A DNA stretch of 64,000 nucleotides. Origin: Asterochloris sp. CNOR1 (taxonomy: Eukaryota > Chlorophyta > Trebouxiophyceae > Trebouxiales > Trebouxiaceae). The DNA lies in NCBI GenBank assembly GCA_963969365.1, contig OZ017749.1, positions 3,844,001 to 3,908,000 of the forward strand. The letters run 5' to 3'. Made by a program: the position numbers and the translations under genes. Shown piece after piece: positions 22,601-34,600 of this stretch. Under the pieces are notes generated by a model. The model ran no database searches. It was not told where the DNA came from and saw only the letters and a program-made list of their open reading frames with translations. The first letter of the stretch is position 1, and each line of letters opens with the position of its first letter.

Positions 22601-25600
22601 TGCCAGGCAGTATCACTGGTAAAAGCAGTTCAGCCTCAGCAGCAGCAAATCAAACAACAAGGTGGCCTGTGTGTCACACATGAGGTTTTTTACTGATGCG
22701 ATGCAGATGGATGCACAGTATCCTCAGCAAGCCTGGAAGGCAGCTCAAGACTCACTCTGTGCGTGCAGCGCTGTAGGGAACCACTTGCAGCGCAGAGAAT
22801 GACATGCTGCTGGTGATGGAGCCGTCCCGATTCCAGGAGAGTGTCAATGCAAAGTAGCCAAAAAGCCGTGCATTGCCATTGAAGGCCACCATCTTCAGCT
22901 GTATTTGCTGCACCCCATTTGTCAAGTACTTGCCGTCCTGCAACGTGACATGCAAAATTGAGGTGCACACCATCAGGCTATGGCGTGAGATCCAAAGCTG
23001 CACGCATTGTCATTGCAAGAGCAGGGCAAGTATGGTGCTTACCAAAAGGTATTGCAACACATCTGCACTGCGGTTTGCCGACATCTCTGTGGTGAACAAT
23101 GCAGGGAAGGTGACAACAGCACCAGGCATATTCTCATCCATGAAGCCAAAGGGATTGCCAGAGGAGTCTGCCTCTCCAGAACCCTGCAGAAGTGGGATAT
23201 GAAGCATGACCAGGCAGAAACCCTGTGCATGCAAGCTTCCTTCAGGGGCAACATTGATAGCACTCTCACTGTTGTGAGGTTGTAGAAAGACCCCTCCTGC
23301 CCAACAAGCTGGATGTTCCACAGACTAGAGTAGGTGCCAAACACGGGGTCATAGCCAAAAGGGCTGTTGGCTGTGGACCCTGTCCGGTTTACAGAGGCTG
23401 CATCAAGCGACCTTTTGTCAATAGCTAGCAGGCAGGCATGAAACCATCGTAGGCAACAAGGACCAGCTATCGCATCACACTGACTGAGGTAGGCAAATTG
23501 CTGGTCCTGGCACGCAAAACCTAGCCTCCCCAAGTGGCCTTGGCACTTCAGCACAAAGCGTTCCTGCAAGACACAGACAAGATGTCTCAGAGTGTGACAC
23601 AGGAGCCAGATTGTGAATGATGTGCTCCAGTCATGTTGTTCTGTCAGCTGCAAAGTTGCCGCACCTGCTGTAAGAACAGACCTGTCAGCAACCTGTTGCT
23701 GCCCTTTGACCCCAGAAAGCGCTCCCTGTATTGCTCTGTGACAGTCTCAGCAGGCTTGAAATTCTGGGTGCTGTACACGTCGTAGCTATACCACAGACGC
23801 TCAAGCCAAGGCACTGCAGTCTCCGCTGATTGATGTGCCGTCGCTGATGTATTGGCACTGGGGTTGATACCATGGTTGACCTGCAAGCAGGTCACCATGC
23901 TGAGAGCAGGCCCCACATTTCTCTTGCACAGCGGCGCGAGATTTGTGTTTTGACCTGGAAGTGATATTGCCCCTCGCCGTTGATCCTAGCGCATGGGATG
24001 CTTGACTGTGCAACCAGTGCAGTTGAAACTGTAGTGCTTTGTAACCCCTGGACCTGCGTCTGCAAGCCGGTCAATGAGTTTCGCATGGACTGCTCAGTTG
24101 CCTGCATCAACAAGGCAGCTCAGTGATGCAAGGCACAGAGTCATGGGGCTTACACTAGTGCTTGCCAAAAATGCATGCATATGGAAGGCAACTCAGTGAT
24201 GCAGTGAGAAAAGCCGTAGGGCTTGCACTTATGTATGCCACAGATGCTACACTGTCAGCAGGTCTGGTGGTTACTCACCGAAACAGAGCCGAACGAATAC
24301 AGTGTGCCAGCACTGGATATGAGATTATAGGCTGCCTGAACATTGCTGAATGAAGTGTGCTCTGAAGCTGAGGATGCAGCTGATAGGGCTACCAGGTCCT
24401 GCAGTGTACTTGATCGCGCAGCCACTGCCCCTTGAGCCTGAGACGTCACTGCCACGGCCAGAGCTGTGACAATGGCACCCGCGCCGACGTTTTGCTGCAT
24501 GAGTTGCTGGGCTGCCTCCATCACTGCTGCCAGCTCAGCAAGAGATGAGTCCACATTTGGGGTGAGGGTCGCTGCCACTGGCGTGCCTGAGAGTTGTAGC
24601 ACCTGGTAGGTCTGTAGCTGATTGCTGGCAACTGACGCTGCTTGCAACAGGAAGGCGTTCAAATCTGCCAAGTGATGGTGGACTGAAAACTGTTGTTGGC
24701 AGCACTGCAGCCGCCAGCTAAGAAGACAGGAGCCACTCCGTCATAGTACAGGGAAGAGATGGCAGTTGCATTGCACGTCGACACGCCCTGGAAGGCGCTG
24801 ATCAGTTGTTGTAGCCTCAGCTCCAGGGCAAAGACAATGGTGCTGGTGTCAGCTTGAAGTTGCCTGCGTCGCGGCCTGTCAGCAGCCGCAGCAGCTGAGA
24901 CCAGTGCCCTGGTGTGGGTGGCTCCCAGCGTGACGTCAGCGTCAGCCTCTGCTTGCACCAGCAGCTGCCGTCGTCGATGGTTGCTGCTAGTGATGGTGGT
25001 GGCATAAGCTGTGGTGTTGACAATGACTTGCACAGCCACCAGCACAGCAAAGTTGCCGCTGGTGACTGTGCCAGAGCTATTGGAGGCATTGCTCACGACG
25101 TATGAGCTGAGGTTCTGCACAAGGCCTGCACTGAGCAGGGCCACATCACTCTGCTGGACTGCAGAGTAAGAAAAGGCATCCGCGTTGTCAAAGGCGGCTG
25201 TGGCTCCCTCTGCCACTGCAGTGCTGGGCCCCACCCCGGTCAGCCATGTTGACAGGGAGCCGGCCAGCGCTGAGCGCAGGGCAGCATTGCCGCTGTAGTT
25301 TGTTTGGGGTATGGCGGCCGCCCATGCTGCCGCAGCTGACGCATTGGGGGCTTGGCGGGGCAGCCTACCAGAAGAGCGGCATGGTGACAGGGAGAGTGGG
25401 GCTGCAGAGCCGTAGGCAACGTTGATGGCCGACCCTGAACCCAGCAGTCGAGTGGCTGCGGTAAACAGGCTGATGACTGGAGGTAAGGGGATGAGCCCCA
25501 GTGATACTGCCACAGAGCAGGTCACCGGGTAGCACTTCCCACCGCAGAGGTACTGCCCTGCGCAAGGGCAATATTATTAGCATCACTGGCAGCTGGGCAC

Positions 25601-28600
25601 AGCTCTGCTGGGCACAAGTAAGCGTGATAACGATGATCGTCATTGTGTCCACATCACCGGTGGTACCTGTTGCACAAGGGGATACAATGACCAAGGTGCG
25701 CCCAGCGGTTGCATTCAGCACAGGAGTGCCTCTGTCGAAGACCAGGAAGCTGATGCTCATGGGTGTTCCCACAGGCTGGCTGGTATTAATGGCACAGTTG
25801 GCCAGGCCAACTCGGCTGAACTCCTGCCCTGCATGCACAGGAGATGCAATTGGCATGGTCCAGGAGATCTTTACTGTGCAGGGCAGTGGCAACTTGCATT
25901 TTTGAGACAGGCCTCACCTCTGCATTGGGTAGGCAGGCAGCTGGAGGGTGGGCAGGCCAGGATGCTGGCAGTCAAGTTGCCGTCCTGTGTGTCTGTTGCA
26001 CTGCCTCCAGGCTCGCAGGGTACAGCAAAGGATGGCTTGACACCTGAGCTGCAGGCGGCATATGTGCTGCTCTGATTGACCTGGACTGTCAGCCCCAGGA
26101 CGCTGGTTTCCACGGTCAGGTTGGGCGCTGTGTTGGACGCCAGGGAGGTGCTTGGCAGACAGACGCCAAACTTGGAGCAGGCACCTACAGCTAGACATAA
26201 ACCCTGGACGGACACGTTTTGCACATTACCCAAGAGGCTGGAGGCGAATTACACTCACCAAGGTTACTGCACCAGCCCTCAGGCGATATGCAAGGATCCA
26301 GCACTGTGACTGTTCTATTCACACTGGCAGTCTGCCCCTGGGCATCAGTGGCTGTATAGACAAAGACGAAGGGCTGTGGGGAGGTAGCACCTTTAGGAGG
26401 GGTGGGCTGAGCAGTGCTGAACGCTCTGTTGCCTGCAGTTTGAGCAGACCTCTTTGCAATTGCTGCTGTCTGCAGGTTGAGCAGGCAGGTGCTGCAGCAC
26501 TCAGAGGCTTCACCTTGTACGGTTGCAGTGACTTTCAGGACATTGCCAGCCGAGTCCATGACCGTGGCTCCTGGGTCGCTGTATGTGGTGCCTTGCTGGA
26601 CTGTAATGCTAGCCTGCCCAACAAGAACCATGCTGGGCCCTGTAGGTGAAGCTTGGCTTGATGCTTGGGTTGTGGTGGGGGCTGCAGCTACAGAGGCACC
26701 AGGTGGTCAGTGTGGAGTCTCTGTTGCACAGAAAAGCAAAATATTTGGGTGTAGGTTTGCACCTTGGGTCAAGGCGCCATGCTTGGCCGTGCTCACTTTG
26801 TGCGGTGCTGCTGGGACAAGTTGTTATGCTGGTTGCCACAAGGGTGGTGGGTTGCATGGTTGTGGTAGCAGGAGGAGCTGAGGTGCTGGGTAAGGCTGTG
26901 CTAGGCTCCTCAGCTGTGGTGTTGGGGGAAGCAGCTGCAAAGCCGGATGGAGCTGTTTCTGGCTGTGCAGCGGGTACGAGGACAGGTGCAGTTGCTGCAG
27001 GCTCCTCTGTGGCGGTGCTTGGGGGAACTGAAATGGTGTCTGCATCTGTGGTGGGCGGAGCTGTTGTGGGCTCTCACCAGTGGTAGTTGGCGCAGCTGAA
27101 GTGGTTTCCGAATCTGTGGTGGGCAGAGCTGTGCTGGGTTCTTTTGTGGTAGTGCTGGGCGGGGCCGTCGTGGGTCCTGCTGTGGTGGTGCTTGGAGGAG
27201 CTGTGGTGGGCTCACTGGTCATGGTGCTGGGCGGAGCAGTGGCGGGCTGCTCTGTAGATGAGCTGGGTGATGCTGTTGAAGGCTCAGCTGTGGTTGAGCT
27301 GGGAGCTGCTGATGAAGGCTCCTCTGTGGTGGTGCTGGGGGGAGGCATAGCAGGCGCCTCTGTGGGCGTTGTGGGCGCCATTGTGCTGCTTGTGGTGGGT
27401 GTCACCATGCCGGGTGGCTCCATGGAAGTTGGGCTAGGCACCTCTGTGGAGCTCGAGCTAGGAGGCTCTGTGGATGTCGGGGGTGCTGCCATGCTGATTG
27501 GTGGTGGTGGACTGCAAGGCAAGGGCTGCATTTGTGGAACTAGGGGGATCAACAGGGTAAGATTGAGCTGACAAGGTGGTGAACAAATACATTGAGGAGC
27601 CAGCTCCAGCCTTGGCAGCAAACTGTGGCAGGATGCTCCCTGAAAGCCTTACTGTCTGTGATGCATATCAAAGCACAGCTCAGACACTTTGAAGAAGGTG
27701 CCGGGCGTTCAAGTAGTGGCGGGCTGGGACTGCAGACTCAACTCAGCACGTTGCAAATAAGGGACGCCTCAGCACATTGAGCCATGTGTGGTGCGATGGC
27801 GCTCATCATGTTGCTGAGCAACTTCTCCAATGGTGCAGGCAGGTGGCATGGTACTTCACGCAGTTCAGTGCAGGGGCCAGCGCGATCCGCAAGAGAAATA
27901 ATATGTCATGCTGAGCAATATCAGCATGCCCCTGGTGTACGCTGGCTTTGAGCAGCCTGTGATGGCAATCGGCAAGTAGGATGTGATGCTTTGGGCTCAG
28001 TGCAGTGGAAGCAGGGTGCCTACCTGACTGCTGGCGGGGGGGGGCTTTCAGGGGGTGGACTTTGTGGCGGCAGCGGACTGCAGGCATATGGCAGTGATCT
28101 GAACCCGAACCATGTCTAGCAGAAACTCAGCAGGCATGCTTGTGCTTGCTGTACCTTTGTTGCAGGGCGCATATAGTTGCCAATCACAGCAGCCAGCACA
28201 GGCTCACCAGGCACTGTGCAGGACAGCAAGCACACTTCAATGAAACGGGCACCAGAAAAGCTTTGTAGAGGTTCTGCACCTCGGTGGTGGCGGGCTCTCT
28301 GGCGGTGGCGGGCTCTCTGGCGGTGGTGGACTGCAAACCGCAGAAGTGGTCCTCAGGAAGAGGGTCAAAACACAGCTTGCACTCCAGGCAGTTGCTTTTG
28401 AGGGACTGGGCAGCAATGTTCCCTGGGCAAATGATGTTTGCTCCACAAGACATAACGCAGCACAAGCACAGTAAGCCAACACTGAGCTTGCCTTGGTGGC
28501 AGCGAAGGGCTGGGAGGTGGCAGAGGGCTGGGAGGCGGCGGAGGGCTGGGAGGCAGTGGACTGCAGCCAGCATATGAGCCAGCTCAGCAACACCAGCAGT

Positions 28601-31600
28601 CCCTGCAGAACTTTGCGTATAACTAAACAGGTGTTTACATCATGTAAGCCACCATGGCAGCACAGCCCACAATACTGAAACAGCTCTGTGCAGGGTAAGC
28701 AGCAGCACCTTGGGGGCGGTGATTCCGGCAGCGGCGGGCTGCAGGCACATTTGAGACAGCTAGGAAGCACATGCAGTCAAAGCTATCTGAGCAAAATGGT
28801 GGCAAACTGAGAGCAGTGACAAGCAATGGCTGCAACCTATTTTTGCAGCCAAGCATGACTGTGGGCAACACCAGCAAAAGCCAGAGAGCCATGGGTGCTG
28901 CTCAGACAGGTTGGCAAAGCAAAGGGCAGCGTCAGCATGCACTGCAGGCGCCGGGTGGCACTTGTGACGGTACAGGTTCAGGTATAGGCCACATCACTAG
29001 ACGTGAGCTTGCCTTGGTGGCGGCGGGGAGCTTTCAGGTGGAGGAGGACTTGGAGGTGGAGGCGGCGGCGGACTGCAAGCACGCCAAGGCTTTGTGACAA
29101 TACAGGTTAGGTATAGGCCACATCACGAGCAGGCAGACGTGAGCTTGCCTTGGTGGCGGTGGGGAGCTTTCAGGTGGAGGAGGACCTGGAGGCGGCGGCG
29201 GACTGCAGGCAGGCCGAGACTTGTGACAGAACAGGGTGGGTTTAGGCCACATCACGAGAAGGCAGACGTGAGCTTGCCTTGGTGGCGGTGGGGAGCTTTC
29301 AGGTGGAGGAGGACTTGGAGGCGGCGGCGGACTGCAAGGCAGGCCGAGGCATCAGATAAGCACAAGTCTGGCAGCAGCGGGCTCTGCTTCTGATGGGAGC
29401 AGTCAGCACTGGCAGCAGTAAGTGCAGCAACTGGAGCAGTGACAGGGAACGCAATCCAATGTGCAGCAATGAGCACCTTGGAGGAGGCGGACTTGGCGGC
29501 GGTGGACTGCACGCAGCAACTGACAGGGTCAGGGTGGAGAGGGCACGTCAGCATGCACTGCACCTGCAGAAGCCGGCAGCCAAACAGCACTGTGGACAAC
29601 ATGAGCCTTTCCATGAGAGCCACAGCAGGTGCTCCTTAAGCTTGCCACTGCAGTCAGCAACTTGCCTTGGAGGCAGAGGAGGGCTTGGAGGTGGGGGCGG
29701 GCTGCAGGCGGCCAGGGTTGGGTATTAGACAGACCAACGAGACCCTTCTGCATGTGTGCAGGCAGCTGTGCACGTGCAATGTGAAATTAGGACCATATAC
29801 TGCAGGCAACACAGGGTAGATGCAGGCAGGTGGGCACAGGCAGGTGAATTGCAGGCACTGGTTGGGGCTCCAGTCTGCCAAGGGTAAGTACAAAAAATGT
29901 GTGCGCTGTCAAGCTTAAGCGGGCATAGCACAGCTTAGAAAACAGGTGGTGGCAACCCCTGCGCCTGCCTTGGAGGCGGTGGAGGACTCGGAGGCGGCGG
30001 AGGGCTTGGAGGCGGCGGAGGACTGCAGACAGCATATCATGCAGTCGACTTGATCTGCATCTAGTGCAGAACCTAGTTGTGACTAAAGTTTGAGGTGTGT
30101 AGCCATACATAAATTGGGTGCCCACGGCAGGGCAGCAAAGGAATCTGGAGATGGGGTCAACAGGGTTGGCAGTGGGGGCAGACTCCGACAGGAATCCAGT
30201 TCGAGTGTCCTGAAGCGGCAGAGAGCGCTGCACAGACAGCTTGGCAAGGCAAAGGGCAGCATAGACATGCACTGCAGGCGCTGGATGGCGACAGCACAGG
30301 GTTGATGTGGGCCACATTTTGAGAAGGCAGACATGGGCTGGCACGGAGCTTGCCTTGGTGGCGGCGGGGGGCTTTCAGGTGGAGGCGGCAGTGGTAGACT
30401 GCAGGCAGCAGACCAACAGGTTCAGGCTGCAACGGATGTCATCAACAATTGCAGGTGCAGATGAGATACAAAACACAACCAGCACAGCGCATCTGGTGCT
30501 TGAAATAGCATGCACAACATGAGTACCCGTCTGACAGGAGGCAGCTGAGGACTTGGAGGTGGTGGTTGACTGCAAGGCAGAAGAAGTCATGATCAGGTTA
30601 ATTTGTGTGACTCATCAGCGTGAAATCAGGCAACTGTGCACAGGCAATGGGGATCCATGAGCATATACTGCAGGCAGCACAGGATGGCGTGGAGGCAGCT
30701 GGGCACAGGAAACTGCATCGCAGTTGCTGGTTAAGGCTCCAATCTACGAAGGGTGAGCAGGCAACCTTGTAAGCAATTAAGCAGGCAGATGTCAGCTAGT
30801 TCCATAGCACATCGTGGCAATAAGGAGTGGCAAACACTGTGCCTGCCTTGATGGCGGTGGAGGACTCGGAGGAGGCGAAGGGCTAGGAGGTGGCGGAGGA
30901 CTGCAGGCAGCATTGGACTGTGATAAGGAATACTGGCAGTCAGTGCAAACTTTGCCAGAGTTGCCCACCTATGGGCTGGAGTATGCAGACAAAACAACTG
31001 CAAGAAAATGCACCAGGGCAGCATAAGCATCTGAAGGGGGCTCAGGGCAGGGTAGGCAGTAATGGAAACTTCTAGTTGTGATGTAGCAAAAATGCTCTAA
31101 AGCATTAGGGGCCGCTACTTGGCACAGCAAACAGCAGCGTCAGCACACACTGAAGCCGCTGAACGCTTGTGACAGCACAAGGTGACTTGGGCCCCTGTTG
31201 AATTGGCAGATGTGGCTGCAGCTCACCTTGGTGACGGCGGGGGGCTTTCAGGTGGTGGAGGATGTGGAGGCGGCAGCGGACTGCAGGCAAGGCGGGCCAT
31301 CAAGCTACAGCAAGCCTGGCAGCCGCAGGTAAATTATGATAAGTGTTTGTCAAGACAGCAGCCTGGCAGCTATGCAGCTATGCAGCAACGTGAGCAGCTG
31401 CACACCACAAGCACCATCAGAAAGAGTGTGGGAAGCAAATGACAATGTTTGCAATCCAGTGTGCAGCGACGAGCACCTTGGAGGAGGCGGGCTTGGCGGT
31501 GGTGGACTGCAAGCAGAGAGCAACAAGGTCAGGATGATGCGAAGAGCACGACAGCGCATCTGCACCTGCGGAATCTGGCAGCCACACAGCACTGTTGACA

Positions 31601-34600
31601 AGATGAGCACAAGTCAGTTCAGCCACAGCAATTGCTCCATCAGCAACTTGCCTTGGTGGCGGCGGAGGGCTTGGAGGTGGGGGCGGGCTGCAGGCGGCCA
31701 GAGTTGCGTGTTAACAGACCAACGATACTCATCTGCACAAGAGATTTTCAGGCAGCTGTGCACAGGCAATCATGAAATATGACCATATACAACAAGCAGC
31801 ACAGGGAGGAATGCAGGCAGCTGGGCACAGAGAGGTACACTGTAGGCACTGGGTAGGGCTCCAGTCTGCCAAGGCTGGAAATACATTGTGAGGTGTGAAG
31901 CCTAAGCTGGCACCTCTACATAGCACAGCATAGTAACGAGCAGTGGCAAGCACTGTGCCTGCCTTAGGGGTGGGGGAGGCCTCGGAGGTGGCGGAGGGCT
32001 CGGAGGCGGCGGAGGGCTTGGAGGCGGTGGAGGGCTCGGACGCGGCGGAGGGCTGCAGGCAGCACTGGATGCTGACGAGAGACACTAGCTTTCAGGTGGA
32101 GGAGGACTTGGGGGCAGCGGCGGACTGCAGGCAGGCCGCGGCATCACCCAAACAGCAAGCCACCCGCGGCAGACAATGTCTCGTTATGGGCATCAGTCAG
32201 CATTGGCAGCATGAAGTGCAGCAACTGGAGCAGCTTCAGAAGGCGGCATGCAACAAGCACCATCAGACAGACTGTGAGGGTGAGCGCTATCCAGTGTGCG
32301 GCAGTGAGCACCTTGGAGGAGGCGGTCTTGGCGGTGGTGGCTGCACGCAGCAACTGAGAATGTCAGGGTGCAAAGAGCATGTTAGCATGTACTGCATCTG
32401 CAGAATCTGGCAGCCAAAAAGCACCGTGGGCAGCATACGCAAACTTCAGTTGAGCCACGCAAAAGCTCCCTCAGCTTGCCACTGCAGGCAGCAACTTGCC
32501 TTGGTGGCGGCGGGGGGCTAGGAGGTGGGGGCGGGCTGCAGGCGGCCAGAGGTGGGTATCAGACAGACCAACGAGACCCATCTGCATGTGTCCAGGTGGC
32601 GATGCAGAGGCAATGAGGAACCATGAGCAGATACTGCAGAAAGCACAGGGTGGAATGCAGACAGCTGAGCACAGAGCGGTGCACTGCAGGCCCTGAGCGA
32701 GGCTCCAGTCTGCCAAGGGTGAGTAGGCAATCTTGTGAGCTTTCAAGCTTAAGCAGGCAGATTACACAGCACATCATAGCAAACAGTGGTGGCAGACACT
32801 GCGCCTGCCTTGGTGGCGGTGGGGGACTCGGAGGCGGTGGAGGGCTTGGAGGCGGCAGCGGGCTGCAGGCAGCACTGGATCCTGACAAGAGACAAGCAGC
32901 ATGCAAGTTGCACCTGTTACTTGGCCTGACATGTGCAGCCATAGACACATGAGCAAGCACGGCATGGCAGTAAAGCAATTTGAAGGGGGTTCAGCACAGG
33001 TTTATTGTGGGAAGCAAGTGACGGTGAGCACAATTCAGTGGGCGGAATGAGCACCTTGGGGGAGGCGGACTTGGCGGTGGTGGACTGCACGCAGCAGTCA
33101 ACAACGTCAGGGTGCAAAGAGCACGTTAGCATGTACTGCACCTGCAGGATCTGGCGGCCAAACAGCGCTATGGACAACATGAGCCATTTCAGGTGAGCCA
33201 CAGGCGAATGCTCCATCAGCAACTTGCCTTGGTGGCGGCGCAGGGCTTGGAGGTGGGGGCGGGCTGCAGGCAGCCAGAATTGGTATTAAGATAGATCACT
33301 GAGACTCATCTGCATGTGTTCAGGTAGCCATGCAGAGGCAATAAAGAACCATTAGCACGTATTGCAGGGAGCACAGGGTGTAATGCAGACAGCTGCACAC
33401 AAAAAGGTACAGTGCAGACACTGAGGCCGGCTTCAATCTGCCAAGGGTGAGTAGGCAGGCTTGTAAGCTGTCAAGCACAACAATGCAATTCATACAGCAC
33501 AGCAGAGCAAAGAGCTGTGGCAGACACTGCGCCTGCCTTAGTGGCGGTGGAGGACTTGGAGGTGGTGGAGGGCTGCAGGCAGCATTGCATCCTGATGAGA
33601 CACTAGCAGAGTGCAAGTTATGCTTGTCGCCCAAAGTGGGAGCCATGAAGACGTGAGCAAGCACAGCTTGGCAGTGAAGGGATGTGAAGGGGACTCAGTA
33701 CAGGTACAGTGTGGGAAGCAAGTGACGGTGAACACAATACAGTGTGCGGCAGTGAGCACCTTGGAGGTGGCGGACTGGGCGGTGGTGGACTGCACGCAGC
33801 AACTGACAGAGTCAGGGTGGAGAGAGTGCGTTAGCATGTACTGCACCTGCAGAAGCTGGCAGCCAAACACTACTGTGGACTAAGTAAGCAAAAGTCAGGT
33901 GAGCCACAGCGAGTGCTTCATCAGCTTGCCACTGCAGTCAGCAGCTTGCCTTGGTGGCGGCGGAGGTCTTGGAGGAGGGGGAGGGCTGCAAACAGCATAT
34001 CATGCAGTTGACCATAAGTAGCAGTTAGGGCAGCAACTATTTGTCATTCATTTTGCGGTACCTATTCATACATAATGCGAATAGGCACGGCAGGACAGCA
34101 GAAGCAGCTGAAGATGGGTCGATGGAGTTGCAGCGAGTGAGGCTCAAGCAGGAATCCAGTTAAAACGTCTCCGAATGGCAGAGGGCGCTGCTCAGACAGC
34201 TTGGGAAAGCAAGTGCAGCATTGCCATGCACTGCAGACAGTGAGTGGCACTTGTGACAGCACAGGGTTTATGCCCCGTTTTGAGAAGGCAGACATGGGCT
34301 AGCACTGAGCTTACCTTGGTGGCGGCGGGGGGCTCTCAGGCGGAGGCGGCAGTGGCAGACTGCAGGCAGCAGACCAACTGGGTCAGACATGGCAGCATCA
34401 ATTGCAGGTGTAGAGAGATACATGACAAGAACAGCACAGCTCATCTCAGCCACATCTGGGGCTTAGCGTAGCATGCACAGAATGATTACCCACTTGACAG
34501 GAGGCTCCGGAGCTATCTGAAAGAGGCGGCGAAGTAAGGCTGGGGGCGGGCTGCAAGGCAGGAGAGGTGTTGCTGGGACAGCTGGGTCAGCGATGAGCAG

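Noticed and set aside
28024-34550. Regularly spaced repeats resembling a CRISPR array
   Set aside because: Repeats are proline-codon exons of varying length in a eukaryotic gene, spacing is 80 to 800 bp, and there are no cas genes.
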